A stretch of DNA of 64,000 nt from Porphyromonadaceae bacterium UBA7332 (GCA_002471225.1 DKPO01000008.1:32387-96386), one strand, 5' to 3'. Positions 53,000 through 62,543 are shown, counted from the stretch's first letter. Numbers and translations are program-made. Notes: a model not told the origin generated them from the sequence alone.

Positions 53000-54559
53000 A
53001 TGATTCAAGAATATCAATTAAGGGTACTTCCGAAAATAGCTGCTTCAGAGCAAGAGTTAAAGCATTTTATTGCTCTAGAATATGCTATTAAGGAACAAGA
53101 TATAAAGGCTGTACGTGTAATCAAAAGATCTATTGATGCAAGACAAAGGACAGTGCTTATTAATTTAAAGGTAGCTGTATTTATTAATGAACTACCTACA
53201 GAGAATGAGTATAGTGAAATACTTTATCCGGATGTCGCTTATAAACCTCAGGTTATTGTTGTGGGTGCAGGACCTGCCGGACTATTTGCTGCATTGCGCT
53301 TAATCGAAGGTGGTTTAAGACCGGTAGTGATTGAACGTGGTAAGAATGTTGCGGATAGAAAAAGAGATATAGCGTTAATCAGCCGTGAGCATGCCGTTAA
53401 TCCGGAATCCAATTATAGTTTTGGTGAGGGTGGAGCAGGAGCATTTTCTGATGGAAAGCTATATACGCGTAGTAAAAAAAGAGGTTCAGTTGACCGTATT
53501 TTAAATATTTTGTGTCAGCACGGAGCCTCAACATCAATTCTGGCGGATGCGCATCCCCACATTGGTACCGATAAACTTCCTAAAGTGATTGCTAATATGC
53601 GTGAGCAAATTATTAAATCAGGAGGAGAGGTTCATTTCGAGTGTCGAATGGATAGTTTAATTATTGAACGAGATATAGTTAAAGGTGTTCGTACACATGA
53701 TGGCCGGGAGTTTGTCGGTCCGGTTATACTCGCGACAGGACATTCTGCGAGAGATGTTTACAGATACCTGGCAGAAAAAGAAATCGAGATAGAGGCTAAA
53801 GGCATTGCAGTTGGAGTGCGTTTGGAACATCCTCAAGAATTAATAGATCAAATTCAATATCATTCGCCACAAGGCAGAGGTGAATATTTGCCAGCTGCTG
53901 AATATAGTTTTGTTACACAGGTTCAGGGACGCGGAGTATATAGCTTCTGTATGTGTCCCGGTGGTGTAATTGTTCCAGCAGCTAGCGGACCTGAGCAAGT
54001 AGTAGTGAATGGTATGTCATCTTCTTCTCGAGGATCTCGTTGGGCTAATTCGGGTATGGTTGTAGAAATACGTCCTGAAGATTTACCAAATAGAGATGAA
54101 CACTCCGTGTTGGATATTATGCATTTTCAAGAAGAGTTAGAGCGTAATTGTTGGCAAAATGCAGGAATGAAACAATCAGCTCCAGCACAAAGAATGGAGG
54201 ATTTTATTAAGAAGCGTGTGTCGGGTTCATTGCCGGAAACGTCATATGCTCCAGGTGTTATTTCGTCACCTCTTCATTTCTGGATGCCAGATTTCGTTAC
54301 AAATCGTTTAGGAGAAGCCTTTAAGCACTTTGGAAAGGTCTCACGCGGATTTATGACGAACGAAGCTTTGATGATAGGTGTTGAAAGCCGAACTTCTGCA
54401 CCTGTCCGCATTCCTCGTGATAGAGAGACTTTAGAACATATCGTTATAAAAGATCTTTATCCATGTGGAGAAGGAGCCGGATACGCAGGAGGTATCGTTT
54501 CTGCGGCTATTGATGGAGAGCGTTGTGCAGAATCGTTAATAGCGAAAATGAATCATTAA
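53000..54559 (+). CDS. FAD-dependent oxidoreductase (COG2509 type)
   Basis: 519 aa. An N-terminal about 80-residue alpha/beta domain, then the FAD Rossmann motif VIVVGAGPAGLFAALRLIEGG near residue 91. Further conserved blocks are NYSFGEGGAGAFSDGKLYTRSKK, GTDKLPKVIANMR, ATGHSARDVY and FCMCPGGVIVPAAS. The C-terminal YPCGEGAGYAGGIVSAAIDG closes the FAD fold. This family of flavoproteins is widespread in anaerobes and lacks an assigned substrate. Single gene with a terminator. Confidence 0.85.
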   Translation: MIQEYQLRVLPKIAASEQELKHFIALEYAIKEQDIKAVRVIKRSIDARQRTVLINLKVAVFINELPTENEYSEILYPDVAYKPQVIVVGAGPAGLFAALRLIEGGLRPVVIERGKNVADRKRDIALISREHAVNPESNYSFGEGGAGAFSDGKLYTRSKKRGSVDRILNILCQHGASTSILADAHPHIGTDKLPKVIANMREQIIKSGGEVHFECRMDSLIIERDIVKGVRTHDGREFVGPVILATGHSARDVYRYLAEKEIEIEAKGIAVGVRLEHPQELIDQIQYHSPQGRGEYLPAAEYSFVTQVQGRGVYSFCMCPGGVIVPAASGPEQVVVNGMSSSSRGSRWANSGMVVEIRPEDLPNRDEHSVLDIMHFQEELERNCWQNAGMKQSAPAQRMEDFIKKRVSGSLPETSYAPGVISSPLHFWMPDFVTNRLGEAFKHFGKVSRGFMTNEALMIGVESRTSAPVRIPRDRETLEHIVIKDLYPCGEGAGYAGGIVSAAIDGERCAESLIAKMNH

Positions 54560-54572
54560 ACATACAATATAT

Positions 54573-54607
54573 AAAAAACGGAAGCTTATTTAAGTTTCCG
54601 TTTTTTT
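54573..54607 (+). terminator. terminator of the FAD-protein gene
   Basis: AAAAAACGGAAGCTT pairs with AAGTTTCCGTTTTTT, with one internal mismatch. Confidence 0.82.
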
Positions 54608-54703
54608 GTTTAGGGCTACTGTCTTTATTGTTATATGAAGACAAAACTATTTTGAATTCAACTTGTTATTTGATATATAATTAATAACTAAATAATGAAT
54701 ATC

Positions 54704-54943
54704 ATGAGTTGGATACTTTTTATTATTATAGGTATTCTTGCTGGTTTTATAGCTGGAAAGATTATGAGAGGTGGCGGTTTTGGATTAGTTGTTAATCTAA
54801 TCGTTGGTGTTGTCGGTGGTATTTTAGGTGGATGGATATTCGGTCTCTTTGGATTTGCTTCTACAAGTATAATTGGTAGTTTGATAACTTCTGTTGTTGG
54901 TGCTATCGTACTTTTATGGATTGTATCATTCTTTAAAAAATAG
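54704..54943 (+). CDS. GlsB/YeaQ/YmgE-family membrane protein
   Basis: 79 aa from the ATG at 54704 (MSWILFIIIGILAGFIAGKIMRG); an ATG at 54695 gives three extra residues. Three hydrophobic segments with glycine-rich packing (NLIVGVVGGILGGWIFGLF, IIGSLITSVVGAIVLLWIV), as in the transglycosylase-associated small membrane proteins. Function unknown; often stress-induced. Not related to glycine-lipid GlsB despite the name. Confidence 0.88.
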   Translation: MSWILFIIIGILAGFIAGKIMRGGGFGLVVNLIVGVVGGILGGWIFGLFGFASTSIIGSLITSVVGAIVLLWIVSFFKK

Positions 54944-54956
54944 ATATTCCAATAAA

Positions 54957-54994
54957 TAAAAAAGAGCTCATAGTTAACTATGAGCTCTTTTTTT
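54957..54994. terminator. bidirectional terminator between YeaQ-like and BrkB-like genes
   Basis: AAAAAGAGCTCATAGTTAACTATGAGCTCTTTTT, a perfect palindromic stem with A and T tails between convergent genes. Confidence 0.9.
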
Positions 54995-56405
54995 ATTTAT
55001 TTATCTGCACCCATTTGAACAGGCTATGTTTTACCGTCGTTTTGGGTTGTTCAGGTTTTGGCGGAATTGGAAGATCCATAATCCGTACATTTTGCATCTT
55101 TTCTGACATATAAGCTCGTGCTTCCTTCATTGTGTGCCAAGCTGCCGAGAATCTTTTGTTTTTATCAATGTTGAAATTTTCAGAACCTTCGCGGCCGATT
55201 CGATCAAACAAATCACCGACAGTCATTAAGTGTACATCAAATGCAGGTTGATATACGTGCATTCGGGTCTGTTCATTGTAAACTTCAATGATGATCCCTA
55301 TTTCGCCCAATTCGTATAAGATCTGTTTAGTCAGGCTGGTAGGTATTTCTCCTTCAAAAGAAATGTCATCCGAACTGTATGGTCTGTCTTGTTTGATAAA
55401 CTGTCGGACAATCATTGATACGACTACCAGAGTAACGAAATCCTTATAACGGCGGCTGATTGTTTTGGTTTCTTTCTCGAAACTGTAATTGCGGGCATTT
55501 TGAGCTGCGTTTGTAAGAGCTGCTCCGTAGAGACAAATGATCCATGATATTTGCAGCCAAAGTAGCAAAAGTGGAAGTGCTGCAAAACTACCATAAATAG
55601 CATTGTATTTAGATACCCATATTTGTCCACTGATATAAAAATATTGAAATATCTGAAAAGCTATTCCGCTGATTAAGCCGGGTATTATTGCATATTTCAG
55701 TTTGACATGTGTATTTGGTATATAAACATATATGAATGTAAAAGCTGTGCATGTCACGAAAAAAGGTAATACCGCAAAGATAGCTGAGGCCAGAGGAGAC
55801 AGTAAGTGTGCATAATTACTATTACTGGCAAAAGTGGTAATGAACAAAGTCAAACCACTTGAGAAAACCATAAAAAGTGGAATAAGCAGTATTAATGAAA
55901 AGTAATCTGTTATTTGCCTGTAAATACTTCGTCCTTTTTTTACATACCAAATTTCATTAAATGCACTTTCAATGTTTCCAATAAGGCTTAAGACAGTCCA
56001 TAGTAATAAAACGATACCCAAGCCAACAAATAATCCACCTTGTGCCTGACTTAAATAATTATCTACAAAAGTTAATGCTTTTAATAGTATTTCTTGTTGT
56101 CCCGGAAAGGAGCTTAATAATTGACTTTCTATGATAGTTCGTGAGTTAAACCCTTTAGCGATAGAAAATAAAAGGGCTAATGTAGGAACAATAGCTAATA
56201 ATGTGCTATATGTCAGTGCTGAAGCTTTTGAAGATAGTCTGTCATTAATAAATCTATTTATGGACATTAGTAAAGCTTTCAACGATACGATGAGAAAGGC
56301 TCCGAAGGAATTGAATTCATTTTCGGTTATTCTCCAGATATCATATGTCAGAAACTGCCATGTTCTTATTATAGCTTGTTTTATGACGATAAAAAAATGT
56401 CCCAT
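54993..56405 (-). CDS. YihY/virulence factor BrkB-family membrane protein
   Basis: 470 aa. Residues about 40-310 are the YihY core with six helices: LTYSTLLAIVPTLALLFSIAKG, GLGIVLLLWTVLSLIGNIESAFNEIW, LPLLLLWLQISWIICLYGAALTNA. The C-terminal about 150 residues (RRYKDFVTLVVVSMIVRQFI, TSLTKQILYELGEIGIIIEV) look like a cytoplasmic winged-helix extension absent from the E. coli protein. Once called RNase BN in error. Function uncertain. Confidence 0.85.
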   Translation of the reverse strand: MGHFFIVIKQAIIRTWQFLTYDIWRITENEFNSFGAFLIVSLKALLMSINRFINDRLSSKASALTYSTLLAIVPTLALLFSIAKGFNSRTIIESQLLSSFPGQQEILLKALTFVDNYLSQAQGGLFVGLGIVLLLWTVLSLIGNIESAFNEIWYVKKGRSIYRQITDYFSLILLIPLFMVFSSGLTLFITTFASNSNYAHLLSPLASAIFAVLPFFVTCTAFTFIYVYIPNTHVKLKYAIIPGLISGIAFQIFQYFYISGQIWVSKYNAIYGSFAALPLLLLWLQISWIICLYGAALTNAAQNARNYSFEKETKTISRRYKDFVTLVVVSMIVRQFIKQDRPYSSDDISFEGEIPTSLTKQILYELGEIGIIIEVYNEQTRMHVYQPAFDVHLMTVGDLFDRIGREGSENFNIDKNKRFSAAWHTMKEARAYMSEKMQNVRIMDLPIPPKPEQPKTTVKHSLFKWVQINK

Positions 56406-56480
56406 ATTTGGAGATGTTTATTGAAACGTATTGGTTAATTGGTAATGAATGATTCAGAACGTTTCAGAAAAGAAAAATAA

Positions 56481-56890
56481 AAACAGTAGGTCTATAAGCC
56501 GGGTTCTGTACTCTTTATTCGAAAAACCGAATCTTCAGACCGAAATCTGCCGATTGAATTAATCAAAGAGTGTTTGTCATTTATCTACTCTCCGGATCAC
56601 TCCGGAGCTCTAGCGTTCTACCCCTCGACATCGGACGAGCAGTCCTACTGCGTCGATATACATGAACTTGCTACCCATAAGATGTACGGCTCTCATTGTT
56701 GCCAATAAGACCGGTGAGCTCTTACCTCACCTTTTCACCCTTACCGCTCCGAAAAGCGGCGGTAATTTTCTGTTACACTACTCTGCCCTCACGAACAGCT
56801 TCCCATTAAGAAATATGGTGCTCTATGTAGCCCGGACTTTCCTCTTTACAACACCGAAGTGTGTCCAGCGACAAACCGTCCTACTGTTTT
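56481..56890 (-). ncRNA. rnpB: RNase P RNA
   Basis: On the minus strand the 5' end AAACAGTAGGACGG pairs with the 3' CCTACTGTTT to form P1. The universally conserved GAGGAAAGTCCGGGC (P4 5' part) lies near 56845-56830, and CAGAACCCGGCTTATAGACC near 56510-56490 is the conserved 3' end. About 410 nt, bacterial type A. It encodes the catalytic RNA that matures tRNA 5' ends. A small ORF on the plus strand through it (56662-56937) is not real. Confidence 0.92.
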
Positions 56891-56896
56891 CAGCTG

Positions 56897-56904
56897 CAAA
56901 GTTA
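56897..56904 (-). promoter_or_regulatory. promoter -7 box of rnpB
   Basis: Minus strand reads TAACTTTG, about 7 nt before the predicted 5' end of rnpB. No clear TTTG at -33, though TTTTTG adjoins it. Confidence 0.5.
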
Positions 56905-57054
56905 ACAAAAATATCCTTATATTGCTCTCTGCTCTGAAGCTTTCTGAATTTATTCTATGGAAATAACCACGGATGGGTATAAATCGTTCAATATATATAT
57001 CTAATCTACGCAAATATTATTGTTTCTTTGTATTGTATAGAAATTAAACCATCA

Positions 57055-58311
57055 ATGAGATATTTATTATTCATATTATACTTTATCTGCGTTTCGATAT
57101 ATCCAGCTTTGGGAGTCAATAAAGCAGAAACAAAAATTTTTGATGAGCGTTATGCATCTTTACAGATACGGGTGAATGATAACTGGAGAAATCCGCCTGT
57201 GATTCGCCTTAATTCGGATGATGTTTTGTCGGTCGAATTTGATGTTCTGGTTACTGACTTACCTCAATTATACTTTACGATCACTCATTGTAATGCGGAT
57301 TGGAGTACTTCTCTTATACCGGAAAGCGAATATTTAAATGGGTTTAATCGAATGAATATCGATAATTGCGAAAGCTCATATAATACACTGACTTCTTATG
57401 TACATTATTCCGTTTTATTACCTAATGACTTGTTGTGTCCCTTAATTTCGGGAAATTATGTTTTAAATGTTTACGATTATGATTCTGAAAGCGGGATTCC
57501 AGCTCTAAGTGCTTGTTTTTTTGTTACGGAAGAGAGGGTCGAAGTAGCAGGAAGTGTTTCGGGAATAACTTTGGATGATTATAAAGATAAGCATCAACAG
57601 CTTAAAATCAGCTTGAAAAATGATGGTTTCAGGGTTTCTAATCCCCAAAGTGAAATTAGGATCATAATACAACAAAACGGGCGAAGAGATAATCAGAAAC
57701 AAATCACTAATCCATTGTATATGAATAATAGTGAGATTGTTTATGCTAATAGCAAGGATCTAATATTTGAAGCAGGTAATCAGTTTCATCGTTTTGAAAT
57801 GATTACGCATCAATATGCAGGAATGGGGATCGAGCATATTGATTATAAATACAATCGATATAATGTATTTTTATATGAAGATAAGGTGACTGCGGATAAG
57901 TCTTATAAATATGAACGTGATGAATATGGCAAGTATATTGTGAGAGCACTGGATGCTTCGGATAATCAGACGGAGGCAGATTATTATTTGACCCATTTTA
58001 AATTGAATTATGATAACCCTTTTCTGGAAGGCAGTATTTATATATTTGGGGAATTGTCTGAATATCGCTTTAAGGAGAGTTGCCGGATGCAATACGATCC
58101 CGAGTTAAAAGCGTATAGACAATCATTACTTCTTAAAGAGGGATTATATAACTATATGTATTTATACGTTCCGATGAATAGTGAAAAAGGATCTACCTCT
58201 CTGATAGAGGGAAATTATTATGAAACACGTAATGAATATTTAGTATTGGTTTATTATAAATCAATAGGTGATCGCTATGACAGACTCATAGCAACCACCT
58301 TATTGTATTAA
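57055..58311 (+). CDS. Type IX secretion system plug protein (DUF5103)
   Basis: 418 aa from the ATG at 57055 (MRYLLFILYFICVSIYPALG, a signal peptide); the frame opens nine codons earlier with a TTG. Conserved DUF5103 blocks are IFDERYASLQIRVNDNW, FTITHCNADWSTSLIPESEYLNGFN and SGNYVLNVYDYDSE, with a beta-rich C-terminus. This protein plugs the SprA-type translocon of type IX secretion in Bacteroidota. Its last base triplet overlaps the stop of the convergent bioC by 4 nt. Confidence 0.85.
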   Translation: MRYLLFILYFICVSIYPALGVNKAETKIFDERYASLQIRVNDNWRNPPVIRLNSDDVLSVEFDVLVTDLPQLYFTITHCNADWSTSLIPESEYLNGFNRMNIDNCESSYNTLTSYVHYSVLLPNDLLCPLISGNYVLNVYDYDSESGIPALSACFFVTEERVEVAGSVSGITLDDYKDKHQQLKISLKNDGFRVSNPQSEIRIIIQQNGRRDNQKQITNPLYMNNSEIVYANSKDLIFEAGNQFHRFEMITHQYAGMGIEHIDYKYNRYNVFLYEDKVTADKSYKYERDEYGKYIVRALDASDNQTEADYYLTHFKLNYDNPFLEGSIYIFGELSEYRFKESCRMQYDPELKAYRQSLLLKEGLYNYMYLYVPMNSEKGSTSLIEGNYYETRNEYLVLVYYKSIGDRYDRLIATTLLY

Positions 58312-59054
58312 TCCGGTTTCTTACGTAAGATTACGAATATCGGATGATAAGTCAGAGACAGCTTTCCGTTTTGTTTCGTCCACATAGAATGATATTTAGA
58401 CTCGAGCTCCTTTAATTCTCCAGGTGTTAACCTTTTCGTATTACACCCGCTAACTCCTGTTGCTTTGATATGTCTGAATATATCTTTTACAGAATCAAAC
58501 TCTAGTTCAATTAACTCTTCACTCATATGCAGAATTTCAAACTCAGAACCAATAGCTTGCTTTATCTGCTCAATAGAAAGATAATTTAAGCCTTTGTGGT
58601 CTAGTGTGTTGAATTCCTGGTAATTATTATCTCCAAATGTAGAGAATGCAAAGATTCCATCTTTTGTAATTGAATTAGCTATTCGCTTAATGAATCCTGT
58701 TATATCAGTAAACCATTGTACCGTAGAGGCTGATAATATTAATGACCATTTGTCCTTATCCCAGTCGATATTTTCAGCATCTCCCGGAATAAAAGAAATA
58801 GGATAATCCTGCGGTAAATAACTTTCGGAATTATATAAGTCGTTAACTGTAAACGAACATCCGGACAAATTAATGTACTGCTTAGTCAATAAACCAGTGC
58901 CGCAGCCAATCTCAAGGATTGAGATTGGTGTATCAGGTAAATGGGGTTGGATAAGCTTCCATAAGGATTCTGCGATATAAGCTTGAGCTATAGCTGCTTC
59001 ATTGTAAGAGATAGCTGCTTTTTCAAATCGTTTTCCTATTAATAATTTATTCAT
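58308..59054 (-). CDS. bioC: Malonyl-ACP O-methyltransferase
   Basis: 248 aa, Rossmann methyltransferase. SAM motif I is SILEIGCGTGLLTKQYI, with later LILSASTVQWFTDITGF, AFSTFGDNN and TGVSGCNTKRLTPGEL, the BioC family blocks. It caps malonyl-ACP as a methyl ester so that fatty-acid synthesis can make pimeloyl-ACP. Last gene of bioAFGC; 9 nt after bioG. Confidence 0.9.
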   Translation of the reverse strand: MNKLLIGKRFEKAAISYNEAAIAQAYIAESLWKLIQPHLPDTPISILEIGCGTGLLTKQYINLSGCSFTVNDLYNSESYLPQDYPISFIPGDAENIDWDKDKWSLILSASTVQWFTDITGFIKRIANSITKDGIFAFSTFGDNNYQEFNTLDHKGLNYLSIEQIKQAIGSEFEILHMSEELIELEFDSVKDIFRHIKATGVSGCNTKRLTPGELKELESKYHSMWTKQNGKLSLTYHPIFVILRKKPD

Positions 59055-59063
59055 AATTATGTT

Positions 59064-59699
59064 CTAAGCAAGATTCAGTATTTTGAAATCAAAAAAATGA
59101 GCCTCGTTAACTGAAAGTATATCCACTGATTGGCCCCATGCCGCTATCTGATTCTTATAGGGGAAGATTAAATCTCTCTCGCCAGCTATAACTTTATCCC
59201 ATTTTAAAACAGGCGTTTCAGAAGAGCAGGCTTCTCCAATTGCTTTTAATTCATTTCTTAAAGATTCTATACTGCGTTTAGATGCATTTCTATTATAAAA
59301 ATCAAGAGTATCCTTATTTCCACACATTCTGCGATTAAACTTTGCTAGACTTTGTTCTGATAAAGTATCCAAAGTTGCATGAAATATAGAATGAGGTATA
59401 CCGGTTGTATCATTGACAGGTGTGTGTGTCCCATTAACAGCTAATGCATATTCTATATTAGTATCCGTATTACCTAAAACTTTAGCAGCAGCCCAAACAC
59501 CCATCGACCATGCCGTGAGGCGAATGTGCCTGTATCCATTAAGCAAGGATTTATCAAAACTTAAATCTGTATAATCATAGCAAATCAAAAGATCTTCTTT
59601 GTCGTTAGCTAAATGTGTAAAAGGGTGTTCATCCATTCCCCATCCGGCAAAGAAGATATGTAAAGATGTATTCCCTGTTTTTATGTGATGATAGTTCAT
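59064..59699 (-). CDS. bioG: Pimeloyl-ACP methyl ester esterase (BioG, DUF452)
   Basis: 211 aa. IFFAGWGMDEHPFTHL at the N-terminus, the nucleophile Ser in RLTAWSMGVWAAAKVL (near residue 66), an Asp in WDKVIAGERDLIFPYKNQ and the last His in NEAHFFDFKILN form the alpha/beta hydrolase triad. It removes the methyl cap from pimeloyl-ACP, the job done by BioH in E. coli. It sits between bioF and bioC with gaps of 3 and 9 nt. Confidence 0.9.
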   Translation of the reverse strand: MNYHHIKTGNTSLHIFFAGWGMDEHPFTHLANDKEDLLICYDYTDLSFDKSLLNGYRHIRLTAWSMGVWAAAKVLGNTDTNIEYALAVNGTHTPVNDTTGIPHSIFHATLDTLSEQSLAKFNRRMCGNKDTLDFYNRNASKRSIESLRNELKAIGEACSSETPVLKWDKVIAGERDLIFPYKNQIAAWGQSVDILSVNEAHFFDFKILNLA

Positions 59700-59702
59700 A
59701 TT

Positions 59703-60842
59703 TTAATCAAGTAAAGTAAGAAATTTTTTAATTTCTTCTATCGGTAAATCAGAACGTAGAGATAGTCTAAGTCTTGATGTATTTTGAGGTACCGTAGGAG
59801 GCCTTACGGCAAGAGCAAAATATCCTTTCGATTGAAGATCCTCAGATTTTTCTACAGCTTTTTTCGAGTCGCCTATCATAAATGGAATAATATGACTTTG
59901 GCTGATTGTATTTTCAAAATGGACGTTCTTCCGGAAAAGACTGATTAAATTATTTAATTCAGTTCGTTCTTTTTCGAAAGAATCTAACCTTTTTAGAATG
60001 AATAAGCTCCAATGTAAATTGATAGGAGGCAAAGCCGTCGTGAAAATTAAAGTCCGCATTGTATTTATTAGCCACTCTTTATATTCAGGTTTGCAAATAA
60101 CATATGCACCAATCCCAGCTAATGCCTTACCAAAAGTGCCAATGATAAAATCAATATCAGAGACAATATTAAATTCTTCACATAAACCAAGACCTCGTTT
60201 TCCTCGTACACCTACAGCATGAGCTTCATCTATGTACAGCATCACATTTGGATAGGCTTTCTTTAGTTGAACAAGTTTAGGTAAATCAGCAATATCTCCA
60301 TCCATACTAAAAATAGATTCGGTTGCTATCCATACATGCTCATAAAGATGAGCTCTTTCCTTTAGTATACGTTCCAGTTGAAGCATATCGTTGTGTTTGA
60401 AACGAATACACTCGGCAGAAGATAATCGTATCCCGTCTATAATGCTGGCATGAACAAGTTTGTCTGCAAGAATCAAATCTTTGTTTGTTGTCAGAGACGG
60501 TAAAATACCGGTGTTAGCATGGTAGCCACTATTAAAAATTAAAGCTGTTTTTGAGTATAACCCTCCAAGATATTGCTCACATTTATCATATATTGAGAAG
60601 TTTCCGGTCAGTAATCGGGAGGATGAGGCTGATAAGCGTAACGCATTAGACTCAGCGGCGATTGTCTGGTAAAATTCTTCCTGCAGCTTTTTATTTGATG
60701 CTATACCTAAATAGTCATTAGATGAGAGGTTAAGCATTTCTTTTGAATCGGGTAAAACAATGTATGCTCCATCCTGTGTATTGCTGCGTAATGATCGATA
60801 CTGACCATTCGTTTTTATTTGTTCCAGTTTCTCTTTCATCAC
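59703..60842 (-). CDS. bioF: 8-amino-7-oxononanoate synthase
   Basis: 379 aa PLP enzyme. LNLSSNDYLGIASNKKLQEE, YIDEAHAVGVRGKRGLGL, and the PLP lysine in IGTFGKALAGIGAYVIC. It condenses pimeloyl-ACP with alanine. Its ATG overlaps the stop of bioA by 4 nt (60839-60842). Confidence 0.93.
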   Translation of the reverse strand: MMKEKLEQIKTNGQYRSLRSNTQDGAYIVLPDSKEMLNLSSNDYLGIASNKKLQEEFYQTIAAESNALRLSASSSRLLTGNFSIYDKCEQYLGGLYSKTALIFNSGYHANTGILPSLTTNKDLILADKLVHASIIDGIRLSSAECIRFKHNDMLQLERILKERAHLYEHVWIATESIFSMDGDIADLPKLVQLKKAYPNVMLYIDEAHAVGVRGKRGLGLCEEFNIVSDIDFIIGTFGKALAGIGAYVICKPEYKEWLINTMRTLIFTTALPPINLHWSLFILKRLDSFEKERTELNNLISLFRKNVHFENTISQSHIIPFMIGDSKKAVEKSEDLQSKGYFALAVRPPTVPQNTSRLRLSLRSDLPIEEIKKFLTLLD

Positions 60843-62122
60843 TTATCGATATTATTAGTGTTAGAAACAACTTGAATAAGGGCTGATGTTAGTTTTGTTA
60901 ATTGTTCGGAGGTAATGATAAACGGAGGCATAATATAAACTAAAGTTCCGAATGGTCTTACCCAAACACCAGCATCGACAAATTGCTTTTGAATTATAGC
61001 CATATTTACGGGCTCTTGCATTTCAATTACGCCAATAGCCCCTAATATGCGAACTTCTTTCACTTGCTCTAATTCACTGGCAAGTGATAATTCTCTTATT
61101 AGTTGCTCTTCAATATTGTCAACCTTCTTTTTCCAATCAGATTGTAATAATAAATCTGTAGATGCAATAGCAGCAGCACAAGCAAGAGGGTTAGCCATAA
61201 ACGTTGGACCGTGCATGAAGCATCCCGGTATTCCTTGTGATATTTGTTCTGCAATGCTTTGAGTTGTAATCGTTGCTGCCAAAGTCATTGTACCGCCAGT
61301 CAGAGCTTTGCCTATACACATGATATCTGGTTTTATCTGCGTATGTTCAGTTGCAAATAACTTACCTGTTCGTCCGAATCCTGTCGCTATTTCATCAAAA
61401 ATTAAAAGGATATCATACTTGTTACACAGTAATCGCAGATATTCGAGGTAAGATGCGCCATAAATATGCATACCGCCGGCACCTTGTACAATAGGTTCAA
61501 TGATAAAAGCGGCAGTTTCTTTATGATGCTTTTCGAAATAATCATCCAGATATTGACGATCATCAGTATTCAATTCCTCTCCGAATTTAGTTTCGGGTTT
61601 TGGAAGGAATATCCGGTTAGGTAAGGCTGTGCCAAAGATACCGTGCATTCCTGTTACAGGATCACAGACAGACATGGCATTCCAGGTATCTCCGTGATAA
61701 CCAGAACGAACGGTCATAATATTTGTCCGATTTATTTCACCTTTCGAATAGGCGTATTGAACTGCCATTTTTAAAGCAACTTCAACTGATACAGATCCTG
61801 AGTCTGCAAAGAATATTCGATCTAATCCCTGAGGTAATATATTTACTAATCTTTTTCCAAGTTCAATGGCAGGTTGATGTGTTATTCCGCCAAACATTAT
61901 ATGTGCCATTGATTGGAGTTGCTCTTTTAAAGCATCATTTATATAGGGGTGATTATATCCGTGCACAGCACACCACCACGAGGACATACCGTCAATAAGT
62001 GTTTCTCCGGTTTCTAACTCAATCTCAACTCCTTGAGCTCTTGCTACCGGATATACCGGTAGCGGATTTGTCATAGAAGTATACGGGTGCCAAATGTGTT
62101 CGCGATCAAATTGTAAATCCAT
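60839..62122 (-). CDS. bioA: Adenosylmethionine-8-amino-7-oxononanoate aminotransferase
   Basis: 427 aa. HIWHPYTSMTNPLPVYPV at the N-terminus, DGMSSWWCAVHGYNHPYIN, FIIEPIVQGAGGMHIYG, IFDEIATGFGRTGKLFATE and the PLP Lys in CIGKALTGGTMTLAATITT are diagnostic for BioA, which uses SAM as amino donor. First gene of the operon; a leader-like ORF with a 3'-terminal hairpin ends 13 nt before its start. Confidence 0.95.
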   Translation of the reverse strand: MDLQFDREHIWHPYTSMTNPLPVYPVARAQGVEIELETGETLIDGMSSWWCAVHGYNHPYINDALKEQLQSMAHIMFGGITHQPAIELGKRLVNILPQGLDRIFFADSGSVSVEVALKMAVQYAYSKGEINRTNIMTVRSGYHGDTWNAMSVCDPVTGMHGIFGTALPNRIFLPKPETKFGEELNTDDRQYLDDYFEKHHKETAAFIIEPIVQGAGGMHIYGASYLEYLRLLCNKYDILLIFDEIATGFGRTGKLFATEHTQIKPDIMCIGKALTGGTMTLAATITTQSIAEQISQGIPGCFMHGPTFMANPLACAAAIASTDLLLQSDWKKKVDNIEEQLIRELSLASELEQVKEVRILGAIGVIEMQEPVNMAIIQKQFVDAGVWVRPFGTLVYIMPPFIITSEQLTKLTSALIQVVSNTNNIDK

Positions 62123-62134
62123 GCGTTTTGATAT

Positions 62135-62515
62135 TTATGCAAGAAGCGAATATAATCCTTTTCGTAAAGGGCTATATTCGCTTCTTGATATGGGTAAATA
62201 TAATAAAGTGTCAGGGCAAAATATTGATATTTTGCCTGATATATTTGTTGAATGAGTATTTATATTGAGATTTAAAGTCGACTCTATATTTAGAATAGAA
62301 TCATACTCGGTATCCGCAAGATCATCATCTAAACGACTATCTATGAATAATGTATTATCGAAAATATATTGTTTTAATAAAGATTGTTCTGCAATACCAT
62401 AACGAAGGTGACCTATAGAAATTACTTTCCCCAGGCTGCAAAACGTTGCATAACGTTTTCTGGTCCAGCGACGAAAACGAATGCCATTATGCAATATGTG
62501 CTTTGTATATCTCAT
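62135..62515 (-). CDS. Leader-like protein preceding the biotin operon
   Basis: 126 aa from the ATG at 62515 (MRYTKHILHNGIRFRRWTRK); an upstream ATG at 62575 adds 20 residues but a -7-like box lies between. The segment IRFRRWTRKRYATFCSLGKV, then ISIGHLRYGIAEQSLLKQ, resembles short ORFs I recall ahead of vitamin and TonB-receptor genes in Bacteroidales (RWSRKxYAxFASLGRxVxIGxL). The rest is low-complexity and unfamiliar. The last 16 codons are encoded by a strong inverted repeat. It ends 12 nt before bioA. It could be a leader peptide, a small basic protein or a regulator; function unknown. Confidence 0.5.
   Translation of the reverse strand: MRYTKHILHNGIRFRRWTRKRYATFCSLGKVISIGHLRYGIAEQSLLKQYIFDNTLFIDSRLDDDLADTEYDSILNIESTLNLNINTHSTNISGKISIFCPDTLLYLPISRSEYSPLRKGLYSLLA
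62140..62187 (-). promoter_or_regulatory. hairpin between the leader ORF and bioA
   Basis: CAAGAAGCGAATATA (62140-62154) pairs perfectly with TATATTCGCTTCTTG (62173-62187), and CCTT/AAGG extends the stem inside. No T-run follows on the minus strand, so it is not a standard terminator. It covers the 3' end of the leader ORF and stops 17 nt upstream of the bioA start, so translation of the leader would open it. Confidence 0.7.
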
Positions 62516-62535
62516 TTTTTCTGATACATTATTTA

Positions 62536-62543
62536 CAAACATA
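62536..62543 (-). promoter_or_regulatory. candidate -7 box for the bio operon leader
   Basis: Minus strand reads TATGTTTG (TAnnTTTG), 21 nt upstream of the ATG at 62515. No clear -33. Confidence 0.4.

Noticed and set aside
54704..54943. Glycine-lipid GlsB at 54.7 kb
   Set aside because: Only the family name (GlsB/YeaQ/YmgE) matches; this is a small three-helix membrane protein and not the GNAT acyltransferase at 10.9 kb.
56481..56890. tmRNA or another structured RNA
   Set aside because: GAGGAAAGTCC and the P1 pairing identify RNase P RNA.
56662..56937. 91-codon plus-strand frame
   Set aside because: It lies inside rnpB on the opposite strand; the conserved RNase P RNA structure explains the sequence.
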